Shown piece after piece: positions 15,256-23,743 of a DNA stretch of 33,720 bases. The DNA comes from Candidatus Nitrosopumilus sp. GTDB taxonomy: Archaea; Thermoproteota; Nitrososphaeria; Nitrososphaerales; Nitrosopumilaceae. Where the stretch lies: NCBI GenBank assembly GCA_013215285.1, contig JABSRD010000009.1, forward strand, positions 1-33,720. Direction: 5' to 3'. A model generated the notes under the pieces. The model was not told the DNA's origin. It did not search any database and saw nothing but the letters and a program-made list of their open reading frames with translations. The number at the start of each line of letters is the position of its first letter. Position 1 is the stretch's first letter. A program made the translations under genes and the position numbers.

Positions 15256-15376
15256 GAAGAATGGAGAGAATCCGTTCTTCATATTTGCGTTTTGATTACC
15301 CGATTTGGTAATCGCGATTTTTGGAATCACGCAACAGATTATCAGTAGGGTAATGTAAAAACTAGGTGATTTTTTT
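15256..15376 (+). ncRNA. structured stretch in the 15177-15484 gap; candidate ncRNA or DNA ligase leader
   Basis: The 308-base gap before the ligase gene has no convincing ORF; the two short frames reach 16-17 codons. It holds a strong hairpin at 15256-15280 (GAAGAATGGA / TCCGTTCTTC, 10 pairs including one G-T, 5-nt loop). A second hairpin is at 15294-15313 (GATTACC / GGTAATC, 6-nt loop). The segment ATTACCC (15295-15301) can also pair perfectly with GGGTAAT at 15348-15354, excluding the second hairpin. A T7 tract follows at 15370-15376. No obvious TATA box is seen upstream. Alternative pairing before a T tract is suggestive of an RNA element but not proof. Confidence 0.4.
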
Positions 15377-15484
15377 AGAATTTCTTTCTAATCTCCATAA
15401 AGATCAACTGCTGAACTCCGCATTCAAAAATTTAGTAGCACATTTAGATTCAAACTTTTATTCAGGATCACATAGAGAATTAGA

Positions 15485-17251
15485 ATGGAGTTTTCTATTT
15501 TAGCTGATTCTTTTAGCAAAATGGAATCAACTAGAAAAAGATTAGAGTTAACACAATTTCTAGTAGAGTTATTTGAAAAAACACCTCATGAAGTTATTTC
15601 AAAGATTGTATACCTCATACAAGGAAAATTAAGGCCAGACTTTGAAGGAGTGGAATTAGGAGTTGCAGAAAAACTTGCAATGAGGGCAATTTCAAAATCA
15701 TCAGGAATTCCAATAAAAAAAATTGAAGATGAATACAGAAAGGGAGGGGATTTAGGACATGCTGCATCAATAATACTAGAACAAAAAACACAGACAACAT
15801 TTCTAGTTGAAGATATCACCATAGAGAGAGTTTATGAAACATTATTCAAAATTGCAAAACTAGAGGGTGTCAGGTCACAAGATATGAAGATAAAATACAT
15901 CTCAAGTTTACTAAATGATGCTAGTCCATTAGAAGCAAGTTTTATTTTAAAGATTTTACTTGGAACTTTACGATTAGGAATTGCAGAAAATACAGTTATG
16001 GATGCATTAGCAATAGCATTTTCAGGTAATAAAGAAAACAGAAAAATTTTAGAATATGCATATAATGTTTCCAGTGATTTAGGAAAGGTTGCTGAAACTA
16101 TTGCAATCAAAGGTATCAAAGAAATAGAGAAATTTGAAATTATTTTATTTAATCCAATTAGACCAATGCTTGCTGACAGAGTGAAAAGTGAGGATGAGGC
16201 AATTGAAAAAATGGGAGATAACTTTGCAGCTGAATACAAATTAGATGGGGAAAGAGTACAAATCCACATTGAAGGAGAGAAAGTAGAATTATTTTCCAGA
16301 AGTTTAGAAAAAATTTCAAATTATTATCCAGACATTATTGAAAATATTCCTAAAATAATTCAAGCAGACAATGTAATATTAGAAGCAGAAGCAGTTGCAA
16401 TTAATGAAAATACAGGTGAATTTTTACCATTTCAGGAATTAATGCACAGAAGAAGAAAATACAAAATAGAAAAAGCAGTAACACAGTATCCAATTACAGT
16501 GAATTTTTTTGATGTTTTATATTATAATGGAAAAAGTTGTTTAGAAGTAGATTACAAAAATAGAAGAGATAGATTAGAAAAAATTGTAAAAGAAGATAAT
16601 TTTGCAAAATACATTCCAATGACAATAGTAAAAAATAAAAATGAAATTGAAGACTTTTTTGAAAACAGTATCAATGCAGGTAGTGAAGGTTTAATGTTAA
16701 AGATGTTAGATAAACCATACAAAGCAGGGTCAAGAGGAAGTCATTGGTTAAAACTTAAACGAGAATACCAAAATGAATTAGGAGATAGTTTAGATCTTGT
16801 TATAATAGGAGGATTTTTTGGAAAAGGTAGAAGGACTGGGAGTTATGGTACATTACTTCTTGCAACATATGATGAAGATTATGATACATTCACTAGTATT
16901 TGTAAAGTAGGAACAGGTTTTTCAGATGAAAATTTAGATCAATTGTATCAAATATTACATCCAAAAGTTACAATCAAAAAAAATCCACGCATTAATAGTG
17001 AAATGGAGGCAGATGTATGGTTTGAACCAGAATTAGTAATAGAGGTAGTAGCATCAGAAATTACAATTAGCCCCATTCACAAAGCAGCAAAAGATAAAAT
17101 TAGAAAAGGTGCAGGTCTTGCTTTAAGATTTCCAAAGTTTACAGGTAAAATCAGAATGGAGAAAACATCTGAAGACGCATCAACAAATGAAGAAGTAATT
17201 ACACTATACAAAGGGCAAAAAAAAGTTGCTCATGATAAAAACTTGATATAA
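15485..17251 (+). CDS. lig: ATP-dependent DNA ligase
   Basis: 588 aa, normal length for archaeal replicative DNA ligase. It seals nicks during Okazaki fragment joining and repair. The N-terminal DNA-binding domain (about 1-220) is followed by the adenylation domain with motif I AEYKLDGERVQIH (K252 is the AMP-accepting lysine), motif III NVILEAEAVAI, motif IIIa ITVNFFDVLYYNG, motif IV EGLMLKML and motif V HWLKLKREY. The OB-fold domain ends the protein. No fusion or truncation. ATG 15485 begins at MEFSILADSFSKMEST, the usual archaeal ligase start. Confidence 0.97.
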   Translation: MEFSILADSFSKMESTRKRLELTQFLVELFEKTPHEVISKIVYLIQGKLRPDFEGVELGVAEKLAMRAISKSSGIPIKKIEDEYRKGGDLGHAASIILEQKTQTTFLVEDITIERVYETLFKIAKLEGVRSQDMKIKYISSLLNDASPLEASFILKILLGTLRLGIAENTVMDALAIAFSGNKENRKILEYAYNVSSDLGKVAETIAIKGIKEIEKFEIILFNPIRPMLADRVKSEDEAIEKMGDNFAAEYKLDGERVQIHIEGEKVELFSRSLEKISNYYPDIIENIPKIIQADNVILEAEAVAINENTGEFLPFQELMHRRRKYKIEKAVTQYPITVNFFDVLYYNGKSCLEVDYKNRRDRLEKIVKEDNFAKYIPMTIVKNKNEIEDFFENSINAGSEGLMLKMLDKPYKAGSRGSHWLKLKREYQNELGDSLDLVIIGGFFGKGRRTGSYGTLLLATYDEDYDTFTSICKVGTGFSDENLDQLYQILHPKVTIKKNPRINSEMEADVWFEPELVIEVVASEITISPIHKAAKDKIRKGAGLALRFPKFTGKIRMEKTSEDASTNEEVITLYKGQKKVAHDKNLI

Positions 17252-17316
17252 TAACGCTCAAAAATATCAAAAATCATAAAGGATTTAAATTACCTGAGAA
17301 ATTTTTACATTCTGTT

Positions 17317-17970
17317 ATGTATAGCGGAGAGCTTGAAGTTCAAGCAAAAAGAAAGGCTATCGCAGTTTTACAAGACGAGATAAATAGAATTCTAAATGCA
17401 GCCAGAGAACTTGCAACACTTCCAGATCTTATGATGAAAAAAGATAAGGCAGGGATCAAAAATGTGTTAGGGCATATTTCAACCATTGAAGATGAAGTAG
17501 AAAATCTAAGAAGAAAGATCACACGAGAAGTAGCAGATGTAGGTGGATTAATCATTAATAGAGAAAATCTTCTCAATACAGCCTATACAATGGATGAAAT
17601 TGCAGGTTACATTACAGGCATTTCATTCAAACTCTCAAATGTGAAAGCATCTACACTAAAAAGTTCAAAACTTGATAAGGACATTACAAAGTTAATTGAG
17701 CTTGTTGTAGATGAAGTTTACAAACTGAATGAAATTATCAGAAGTCTCAATACAAATACTGCAAATGCCATTGAGTTAGCTCAAGAAACGCAAACAATAG
17801 AAAGAGAAATTGATATAAAATATAGACAAGCTACAATTAAACTTCTAACCGAAGTTACAAACACAAAAGAATTGTTGTTAATAAAAGATGTAATAGAAGG
17901 TATAGAAGAAATGGCAGATAAATGCCAAAGAGTATCAGATTCTTTCATATTATTAGCATTGAGCCTCTAA
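17317..17970 (+). CDS. DUF47/PhoU-like protein
   Basis: 217-aa all-helical protein of the DUF47 family (PhoU-fold relatives). These often sit beside Pit-type phosphate transporters and are thought to regulate them, or act as metal-phosphate chaperones. Visible hallmarks are the long helical hairpins with AxxxExxxL repeats, ITREVADVGGLIINRENLLNTAYTMDEIAGYI, and the C-terminal IEGIEEMADKCQRVSDSFILLAL, the DUF47 ending. No transporter gene is adjacent here. Start ATG 17317, with TTTAAATTA about 30 nt upstream. Confidence 0.85.
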   Translation: MYSGELEVQAKRKAIAVLQDEINRILNAARELATLPDLMMKKDKAGIKNVLGHISTIEDEVENLRRKITREVADVGGLIINRENLLNTAYTMDEIAGYITGISFKLSNVKASTLKSSKLDKDITKLIELVVDEVYKLNEIIRSLNTNTANAIELAQETQTIEREIDIKYRQATIKLLTEVTNTKELLLIKDVIEGIEEMADKCQRVSDSFILLALSL

Positions 17971-18058
17971 AGAAAAAATCATTTCATATTTTTAATTTAT
18001 TTTGCATTCATAATGAATGATCATTTTAACTAAAGAATTCATATACACTTGAGAGGTA

Positions 18059-18604
18059 ATGAAAATAATGAAAAGTGAATTAATTGAAAATAGACTAATT
18101 GTTTGGGATATTGAAGATTCACGTAAGCTTTTCAGCCAAGGATATTATGGAAAACCAATAGGTATGCCAAAACCAAAAATTGAAGAAATTGACGTTCCAT
18201 TAATTTTAGATTTAATTGAAGGATTGTATCTTTTGGAAAATAAAAAAATTACGATTACTAAATTAAAACAAAAAGTAACAGTTGAACATATGGTAGAAAT
18301 TTGTAAAAAAGAAGTTCATGAATTTAATAAAAAATATTTAGTTTACAAAAATTTTAGAGATAAAGGATACATCATTAATCCTGGAATAAAATTTGGTTGT
18401 GATTTTGCAGTATATGAAAAAGGTCCAGGGATTGATCATGCACCGTTTTTAATTCAAGTATATGCCAGAACTGAATCAATTACATCAACAGGAATTGTTC
18501 TTGCAGGACGACTTGCAACTACAGTTAGAAAACAATTCATCTTGGCAATTCCAAAAGGTAAGGATAAAGTAGATTTTATTGCATTAGATTGGTGGAAAGC
18601 CTAA
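18059..18604 (+). CDS. endA: tRNA-splicing endonuclease, catalytic subunit
   Basis: 181 aa. It cleaves bulge-helix-bulge junctions to remove archaeal tRNA introns and helps mature rRNA precursors. The C-terminal nuclease domain contains IKFGCDFAVYEKGPGIDHAPFLIQVYAR and the strand-helix ending TTVRKQFILAI. The catalytic triad is Y119, H127 and K158; the His-Lys spacing of 31 matches known EndA. The N-terminal domain (ENRLIVWDIEDSRKLFSQGYYGKP) is also typical. Size fits the one-domain catalytic subunit of a multimeric enzyme. An alternative ATG is at 18068. It overlaps the convergent gene by 4 nt. Confidence 0.93.
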   Translation: MKIMKSELIENRLIVWDIEDSRKLFSQGYYGKPIGMPKPKIEEIDVPLILDLIEGLYLLENKKITITKLKQKVTVEHMVEICKKEVHEFNKKYLVYKNFRDKGYIINPGIKFGCDFAVYEKGPGIDHAPFLIQVYARTESITSTGIVLAGRLATTVRKQFILAIPKGKDKVDFIALDWWKA

Positions 18605-18981
18605 ACTGCCTTTATGTGGCCAGCTATTCTATCATAAATTTCAAAAAGTTCTTTGGAAATTCCAAAAGCAAGATGGTTATCCCATTTACTTCTAATTCTA
18701 ACCACATTATCAGTTGGTTCTACATAGATAGTAGCATTTTTGACTGATTGTTTTGCAATCATATCATTAAGTTCATTATCATTATTTAGTATGGCAGCCA
18801 AACTGCCAGAACCATTCCATGTTACTTTAACAACAGTTTTTGCACCAAAATGTCCTTTAGTATCTAGTTGAGTTTTTGCAAGGTAATTTGCAACTTTATT
18901 GCCAACATTGGCTTTCACAATAAAATGTGCCTGAAATCTATCTAGAGCACCCCATGGAAGTGGATTTGGATCTTGCATCAT
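18601..18981 (-). CDS. unknown protein, 126 aa
   Basis: MMQDPNPLPWGALDRFQAHFIVKANVGNKVANYLAKTQ... with alternating strands and helices, no signal peptide, no Cys. It reads like a compact alpha/beta cytosolic domain (KTVVKVTWNGSGSLAAIL; ATIYVEPTDNVVRIRSKW; FGISKELFEIYDRIAGHI). I do not recognise the family. Its start overlaps the stop of the upstream gene (TAATG), so it is translationally coupled to it. The 3' end overlaps the last 4 nt of convergent endA. Confidence 0.65.
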   Translation of the reverse strand: MMQDPNPLPWGALDRFQAHFIVKANVGNKVANYLAKTQLDTKGHFGAKTVVKVTWNGSGSLAAILNNDNELNDMIAKQSVKNATIYVEPTDNVVRIRSKWDNHLAFGISKELFEIYDRIAGHIKAV

Positions 18982-19217
18982 TATCCCTTTTGAATTATTT
19001 GTATTGTGTCAATGTTTGAATTTTTAACATCAATACATCCTTTGTTTGTAACCATTCTCGGTGTTTGTGAAAAATATCTACTATAGTAATCTCCTTTTTC
19101 AATATCATAAGTTCCAATTTCTTTGAATTCAGAATCTACTCCAATTTCTTTTAACATGTCGCTAAATTTTTCAGGCCAGGTTTTATAGACAAATGTATCT
19201 GATTCTGAATCATGCAT
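18981..19217 (-). CDS. unknown protein, 78 aa, coupled to the gene at 18601
   Basis: MHDSESDTFVYKTWPEKFSDMLKEIGVDSEFKEIGTYD... with a helix then a beta-rich C-terminus (RMVTNKGCIDVKNSNIDTIQII). No motif is recognised. First gene of a two-gene operon: its TAA shares its last base with the next gene's ATG. The two products probably act together. Function unknown. Confidence 0.62.
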   Translation of the reverse strand: MHDSESDTFVYKTWPEKFSDMLKEIGVDSEFKEIGTYDIEKGDYYSRYFSQTPRMVTNKGCIDVKNSNIDTIQIIQKG

Positions 19218-19313
19218 TAAAAATCATGAATCATACCCACAAATAAAGATATCAAGAAATTCCTACATAAGATCAATCGAATTAAATATTACAAAAGACT
19301 GGACAGTTCATCT

Positions 19314-21083
19314 ATGCTAAAGTTTCAAGGAAAAACTGCTCTCATTACAGGTAGTGGAACAGGAATTGGGAAAGCAATTGCAACAAAATTTGTTGAAAAG
19401 GGAGCAAGTGTGATTATCCTTGGAAGAAGAAAAGAACCATTGGATGAAGCTGCAAAAGGATTAGAAGGAATTATTTCACAAAACAATAGCGGGGCATCAG
19501 TTAAAATTTTTGCAGGAGTAGACGTTGCAGATGAATCAGCAATGACTGGAATGTTTGATTCACTCAAAAATGAAAATATCAATGTAGATTATGTCATTAA
19601 CAATGCAGGAGTTTCAGGACCTGTTACATGTTTTGCAAATGCACCATTAGATGAATTCAAAAGCACTATTGGGATTCATCTTACAGGGACTTTTTGGGGT
19701 TCAGTTCAAGCACTAAAAGTTATGAAAGAAGGAGGGAAAATCATTACAATTTCAACATTTTTCACAGAAGAAAGACCATTAGAACAAAGACCCTATAGAT
19801 TTAGAAGTCCATATACTGCAGCTCAAGGTGCAAAAAACAGACTGGCAGAAGCAATGTCATGGGAATTAACAGATAAAGGAATCATATCTATTACAACAAA
19901 CCCAGGACCCGTACATTCTGATCGAATTTACAAAACAGTTTATCCAAAAGCTGCATCTGAATTCATGAGAGTAAGTGGGTTTGAAGATCTAAGCCCAGTT
20001 GAAGTTGAAGAAGCAAGCAAAGAATTGTTAGAATGTATATTGTCAGATGGGGTAGACGCAGATGGAATTGCAAAAGTTGCTGCAAAACTAGCTAACGGAA
20101 AGGATGTTACTAAAGTAACTGAGACATTTACAAAATTATTAGAACAAATTCGAACCCTTGCAGGAAAAATTCAAAACAATACATCACATATGATTGCAAA
20201 TAAAGAATTCTTATCACAAGGACAAGTTGCAGAATCAGTTCTCAACTTGTGTGATGATGAAATAGCAAAAATTCTAAATGGCAAGGTTGTTCCAGGGGAT
20301 AGAGTATTTTATCCTGTAAGACCACATATTGGAACTGTAGCACCAGGAGTCCACCAACCAGACTTTGGAGGAAAAGTAATTGTGTTTACTATTGATGCAA
20401 CTGATAAAGCAGATGCAGAAAGAGTAGAATTTTTGGCACAACATGTTGAAAAGAATGGTGGAAGGGCAGCATGTTTCATTTCAGAATCAACACCAAAGGA
20501 ACTTCAGGAATACATTAGTGGTAAATGCCATACACACATAATGGATATCAAGAATCCTGAAGAGGTAGAAAAATGGCTCAATACTGCCAAAACAAATCAT
20601 GGTGAAGTTTTAGCAGTAATTCATGTTACTGGAAAATTGCCAGAAATCTCAAAATTAACTGAATTATCAAGGGCAGGATGGGAAGAACTTACGGAAAAAT
20701 TCATCACAACTCCAGCAAATGTAGCACAAAGAGCACTTGAACATTTTGTACCAGGAGGAGGTAAAGATCCTCGTTTGTACAAAGATGCAAAAGGTGCAAT
20801 TATGATTATTGGTCCAGACTTACCAACTGGAAGAAAAGTATCAGGAATCCAAAGAGCTCAAGTAGAAGTTTTCAGAGGTGCGTTAAGACCATTTACAACC
20901 ACAGTTAACCAAGAACTAAGTGATGTTCTAAAGTCAAAAATTAGAATGTTTACAATATTTCCAGGGACAGTAACAGGAGCAGAACCAAGTAATCAAAGAA
21001 TTGCAGAGGCAATTAATTTCCTGGTGTCAGATAGTGCAGCTTCATCGGCAGAAGTTATCTTCTGTGTTGATGAATCAAGGTAA
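19314..21083 (+). CDS. tandem short-chain dehydrogenase/reductase (half-malonyl-CoA-reductase-like)
   Basis: 589 aa with two Rossmann units. The N-terminal SDR (1-255) has TGSGTGIG (12-19), NNAG (96-99), Ser147 and the active-site region SPYTAAQGAK. Y167 is in place, but position 171, where YxxxK needs Lys, is Gln (K174 is nearby). A helical insert (225-300) is followed by a degenerate SDR (350-589, GGKVIVFTIDATD... and an ending like SDR C-termini) without YxxxK. The layout and phrases such as NPGPVHSDRI resemble, from memory, one half of the bacterial two-part malonyl-CoA reductase (FPGPIESDRI). The substrate is probably a CoA or semialdehyde compound. A hotdog-fold gene follows after 2 nt. 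The chemistry is inferred. Confidence 0.8.
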   Translation: MLKFQGKTALITGSGTGIGKAIATKFVEKGASVIILGRRKEPLDEAAKGLEGIISQNNSGASVKIFAGVDVADESAMTGMFDSLKNENINVDYVINNAGVSGPVTCFANAPLDEFKSTIGIHLTGTFWGSVQALKVMKEGGKIITISTFFTEERPLEQRPYRFRSPYTAAQGAKNRLAEAMSWELTDKGIISITTNPGPVHSDRIYKTVYPKAASEFMRVSGFEDLSPVEVEEASKELLECILSDGVDADGIAKVAAKLANGKDVTKVTETFTKLLEQIRTLAGKIQNNTSHMIANKEFLSQGQVAESVLNLCDDEIAKILNGKVVPGDRVFYPVRPHIGTVAPGVHQPDFGGKVIVFTIDATDKADAERVEFLAQHVEKNGGRAACFISESTPKELQEYISGKCHTHIMDIKNPEEVEKWLNTAKTNHGEVLAVIHVTGKLPEISKLTELSRAGWEELTEKFITTPANVAQRALEHFVPGGGKDPRLYKDAKGAIMIIGPDLPTGRKVSGIQRAQVEVFRGALRPFTTTVNQELSDVLKSKIRMFTIFPGTVTGAEPSNQRIAEAINFLVSDSAASSAEVIFCVDESR

Positions 21084-21085
21084 GA

Positions 21086-21538
21086 ATGAAAAAATTTTCA
21101 GAGTTCAAAATTGGAGATACATTTTTTTCAATATGCAGTATTTCAGATAAAGAACTAGACGAATATCTTAAATTCTCCAGAGTTAGAAATGCATTTTTAG
21201 AAAATAAACAAAAAGGAGAACGTCAATTAATTGCAGGAAGGGCAATTCTATCAAGAATGGAAGGTGAATTTACAAGACTTAGTCAAATTTATGGTAATCA
21301 TATTATTTTCGTTGGAACTGATGGGGACTCCAAATGGGAAAACAGAACTACAAGATTTGTCAATCCACTATATACGGATCAAGTATTAAAATTGAAATTT
21401 ACGGTTTCTCACAAAGAAGATATCGATGATGAATTTGGAAAAATTGTAATTGATTATGAGGGAACAACACAGGAGGGGGAAATAATAGTAATTTCAAAAA
21501 ACAATATTTACAGAATTAAAAAAGAACCTCCACGTTAA
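21086..21538 (+). CDS. MaoC-like hotdog-fold protein
   Basis: 150 aa. Start FKIGDTFFSICSISDKELDEYLKFS matches the opening strand-helix of MaoC/(R)-hydratase-type hotdog proteins, and VNPLYTDQVLKLKFTVSHKEDIDDEFGKIVIDYEGTTQEGEIIVISKNNIYRI matches the closing strands. The hydratase Asp/His dyad (D-x4-H in the hotdog helix) is not visible: that region reads SRVRNAFLENKQKGERQLIAGRAIL. It may bind acyl-CoA without classic hydratase chemistry. The ATG lies 2 nt after the SDR stop, so the two are almost certainly coupled and part of one acyl-CoA pathway. Confidence 0.75.
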   Translation: MKKFSEFKIGDTFFSICSISDKELDEYLKFSRVRNAFLENKQKGERQLIAGRAILSRMEGEFTRLSQIYGNHIIFVGTDGDSKWENRTTRFVNPLYTDQVLKLKFTVSHKEDIDDEFGKIVIDYEGTTQEGEIIVISKNNIYRIKKEPPR

Positions 21539-21544
21539 AATATT

Positions 21545-21604
21545 AAATTAAAACAGGAGAGCCGACTTGTCTCTCCCGCCCTTAGGTCAAGAGACCTAAC
21601 GAAC
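21545..21604 (-). ncRNA. candidate small RNA with two hairpins and its own promoter
   Basis: Between two convergent genes lies a GC-rich island in an AT-rich setting. On the minus strand a TATA box TTTATAC (21624-21630) predicts a start near 21604. The RNA would fold into TTAGGTC-TCTT-GACCTAA (21599-21582, perfect 7-bp stem), a GGGCGGG linker, then GGAGAG/CTCTCC (21576-21556, 9-nt loop), followed by a T-rich tail (TTTTAATTT). The same hairpins could terminate the flanking genes, but on the plus strand no T tract follows. Expression cannot be shown from sequence. Confidence 0.55.
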
Positions 21605-21652
21605 GATTTATGTAACAAAATTAGTATAAAAGCACAAAAAAATAGTTTGAGG

Positions 21653-22426
21653 CTAAAATCCAAGGAGAGAAAAGTCATCTGAAATTGAATCAAAAAAAAG
21701 TTTTGCTGCTGCAATTAAGATTAACACAGTTACTAAAATCTGCAAATACCGTTCTTTGATTTCAAGAGATAATCTTGCACCAACTAATCCACCAAAAAAA
21801 GAACCAATTGCCAAAAATCCTGCATGAGTAAAATCAGGATGCCCCAACATACTATGAGCTATCACTCCAGATAATGAGGAGAATAATAAAATCAATTGTG
21901 AAGTTGGGGCAGCTTTTTTCATTGCCATTCCCATTCCAATTGCCATTAATGGTACAAAGATAATTCCACCACCAATTCCAAAAAATGCAGATATAATTCC
22001 AGCAAAGAAACTAGCACCAACTGCAAAAATCATCATTTGTGTGGATAGTGTTTTTTCTTTAGTCTCTATTTTTTTTCTTAGAAAAATATAAGCTGCAGAT
22101 ATGATTAGTACTAACCCAAATAAAATTTTAAAAAATCCAGGGGCTACATCAGTGGAAATGATTGCACCAAGAATAGTTCCAGGTATTGTAAGTAATCCAA
22201 GTTTTACACCTAATGAAAATTCAATTCTCTTTTGTTTGGAATACGAAATAGTTGATGCGATAGCATTACTTAATGCAGCAAAAAGACTGTTGCTTGCAGC
22301 AGCAGTAGGTGAAAATCCCAAAAAGGTCAATACAGGAACTACAATAATGCCACCTCCAAGACCTACCATTGAACCCAAAATTCCTGCAACAAATCCTAAA
22401 AGAATTAACCATAATTGATCAATCAT
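21653..22426 (-). CDS. TauE/SafE-family membrane exporter
   Basis: About 257 aa, eight predicted transmembrane spans, typical of the TauE/SafE (formerly DUF81) family of sulfite, sulfonate or organic-acid anion permeases. The duplicated signature is visible: GFVAGILGSMVGLGGGIIVVPVLTFLG in the N-terminal half and GIISAFFGIGGGIIFVPLMAIGMGM in the C-terminal half. ATG 22426 is preferred over TTG 22438 because TTATATAC (about 22454-22461) lies at leaderless distance from it. Substrate unknown; taurine or sulfite are common for relatives. Convergent with the hotdog gene. Confidence 0.9.
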   Translation of the reverse strand: MIDQLWLILLGFVAGILGSMVGLGGGIIVVPVLTFLGFSPTAAASNSLFAALSNAIASTISYSKQKRIEFSLGVKLGLLTIPGTILGAIISTDVAPGFFKILFGLVLIISAAYIFLRKKIETKEKTLSTQMMIFAVGASFFAGIISAFFGIGGGIIFVPLMAIGMGMAMKKAAPTSQLILLFSSLSGVIAHSMLGHPDFTHAGFLAIGSFFGGLVGARLSLEIKERYLQILVTVLILIAAAKLFFDSISDDFSLLGF

Positions 22427-22466
22427 TGTAATTGTCAATCAAAGAATTTTGTTGTATATAATTAGA

Positions 22467-23090
22467 CTACTTTAAAATAATTAGAGTCCACAAATACGAG
22501 TCATCTTTAGATGTAATCTCCAATATCAAATTCATTCCAGCAAGTCCATCAATCTTTGATTTAAGAGTGGTTTTAGAAGATTCAGTATATTTTATTTTTG
22601 CAGTATTTAGCCATGCATCAATAGATTCAAAATCTCCTGGCTGTTCTTCATCCCAACATGTACACACCAAAGTTTCAATCATGGTCTGAAAAACAAAATC
22701 AACTTCATTCTCTGAGGAAATAATATCAGATGTATCAAGAATAGCAAGTGCCATAATAGGTCCATCAATAGTTCCACCCATGTTTATATTTCCAATAGAG
22801 ACTCCATCAGAATTCAAGATAGTAGTAGTACAGTATTGAATATTTTTCTGAATTTTATCATCAAAGTATATGCAATATTGTCCAATAGTATGATCAGTGA
22901 TAGCAACAGGTGTAGACATTGAAATATTTTGTAGGGATAAAGTAGATTTGATTTTTTCAACATCATAAAAAGTAAATCCAGATCCATAGATAGATTCAGA
23001 TGTAGGTGATGAAGGAGTTTCAGAAAATAAAAACAAAGCAGAAATAATAACAACACCAAATAAAATAGGAATTAAAATTAATTTATTCAC
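22467..23090 (-). CDS. membrane-anchored extracytoplasmic protein of unknown function
   Basis: 207 aa. N-terminal hydrophobic segment (MNKLILIPILFGVVIISALFLFS) then a Ser/Pro/Thr-rich linker, so exported and anchored outside the membrane. The ectodomain is alpha/beta with four cysteines, including a CTC pair (VCTCWDEEQPGD) and YC...YC, which could form disulfides or bind metal. No known family recognised. GTG 23090 is the only start that includes the whole signal anchor. Same strand as the DUF192 gene just upstream, 40 nt apart, so possibly cotranscribed. Confidence 0.65.
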   Translation of the reverse strand: MNKLILIPILFGVVIISALFLFSETPSSPTSESIYGSGFTFYDVEKIKSTLSLQNISMSTPVAITDHTIGQYCIYFDDKIQKNIQYCTTTILNSDGVSIGNINMGGTIDGPIMALAILDTSDIISSENEVDFVFQTMIETLVCTCWDEEQPGDFESIDAWLNTAKIKYTESSKTTLKSKIDGLAGMNLILEITSKDDSYLWTLIILK

Positions 23091-23130
23091 AAATCATACC
23101 ACAGATATTCTAAGATAAGGTTTTGCAATT

Positions 23131-23622
23131 CTAAATTGAAATAATTTTCAATATAGAGTTTTTTGTAATATTATTTTGGTCAATAAATCCTGATGTGACC
23201 TCTAGAACATAAACTGCCTCATCACTAGGTATGATACTTTGACAAGCAGAAATTTCTACTACAGTTTTACAGGGAGGAATATCTTTTTCGATATGAACTA
23301 CTTTACCATCTTCATCAAACCATATCATATCCAAAGAAAATTGCATGTTTAACATCCAAAGTGAATAAAGCCCAGGCTCATTGAACACAAAGATCATCCC
23401 TTGATCATAAGGTAATTGATCTTGAAACATCAATCCACGAAAACGTCTAGGATCAGTATCTGCAATTTGAACCTCAAGTGGTATATCATCAACCATAATT
23501 GTTCCCCTAGGAAATTCAACTGATTCTAATTTACTTTCACTTGGAAGTGTCATTAATCCCACAACCCCAATAATTACAGCGGCAATTGAGATTGGGATTA
23601 AAGCTTGAGCTCTTGTAGTCAT
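23131..23622 (-). CDS. DUF192-family exported protein
   Basis: 163 aa with an N-terminal signal anchor (ALIPISIAAVIIGVVGLM, 7-24) and a DUF192 domain: PLEVQIADTDPRRFRGLMFQDQLPYDQGMIFVFNEPGLYSLWMLNMQFSLDMIWFDEDGKVVHIEKDIPPC. The RxxGLM, GMxFxF and WMxNxxxxLDMxxxDxxGxVV phrases are diagnostic. The fold is a small beta barrel of unknown biochemical role that is widespread in bacteria and archaea. ATG 23622. Confidence 0.88.
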   Translation of the reverse strand: MTTRAQALIPISIAAVIIGVVGLMTLPSESKLESVEFPRGTIMVDDIPLEVQIADTDPRRFRGLMFQDQLPYDQGMIFVFNEPGLYSLWMLNMQFSLDMIWFDEDGKVVHIEKDIPPCKTVVEISACQSIIPSDEAVYVLEVTSGFIDQNNITKNSILKIISI

Positions 23623-23743
23623 GAATTAATTTGTTTTAATCCTTTTAAAATACATTATTTTGCACAAATTATCATCCCCAAAATTCTGAATGTGTACAAA
23701 ATCTACTCTCAAATATCCGCACATCTGTAATCCAAATTACTCT

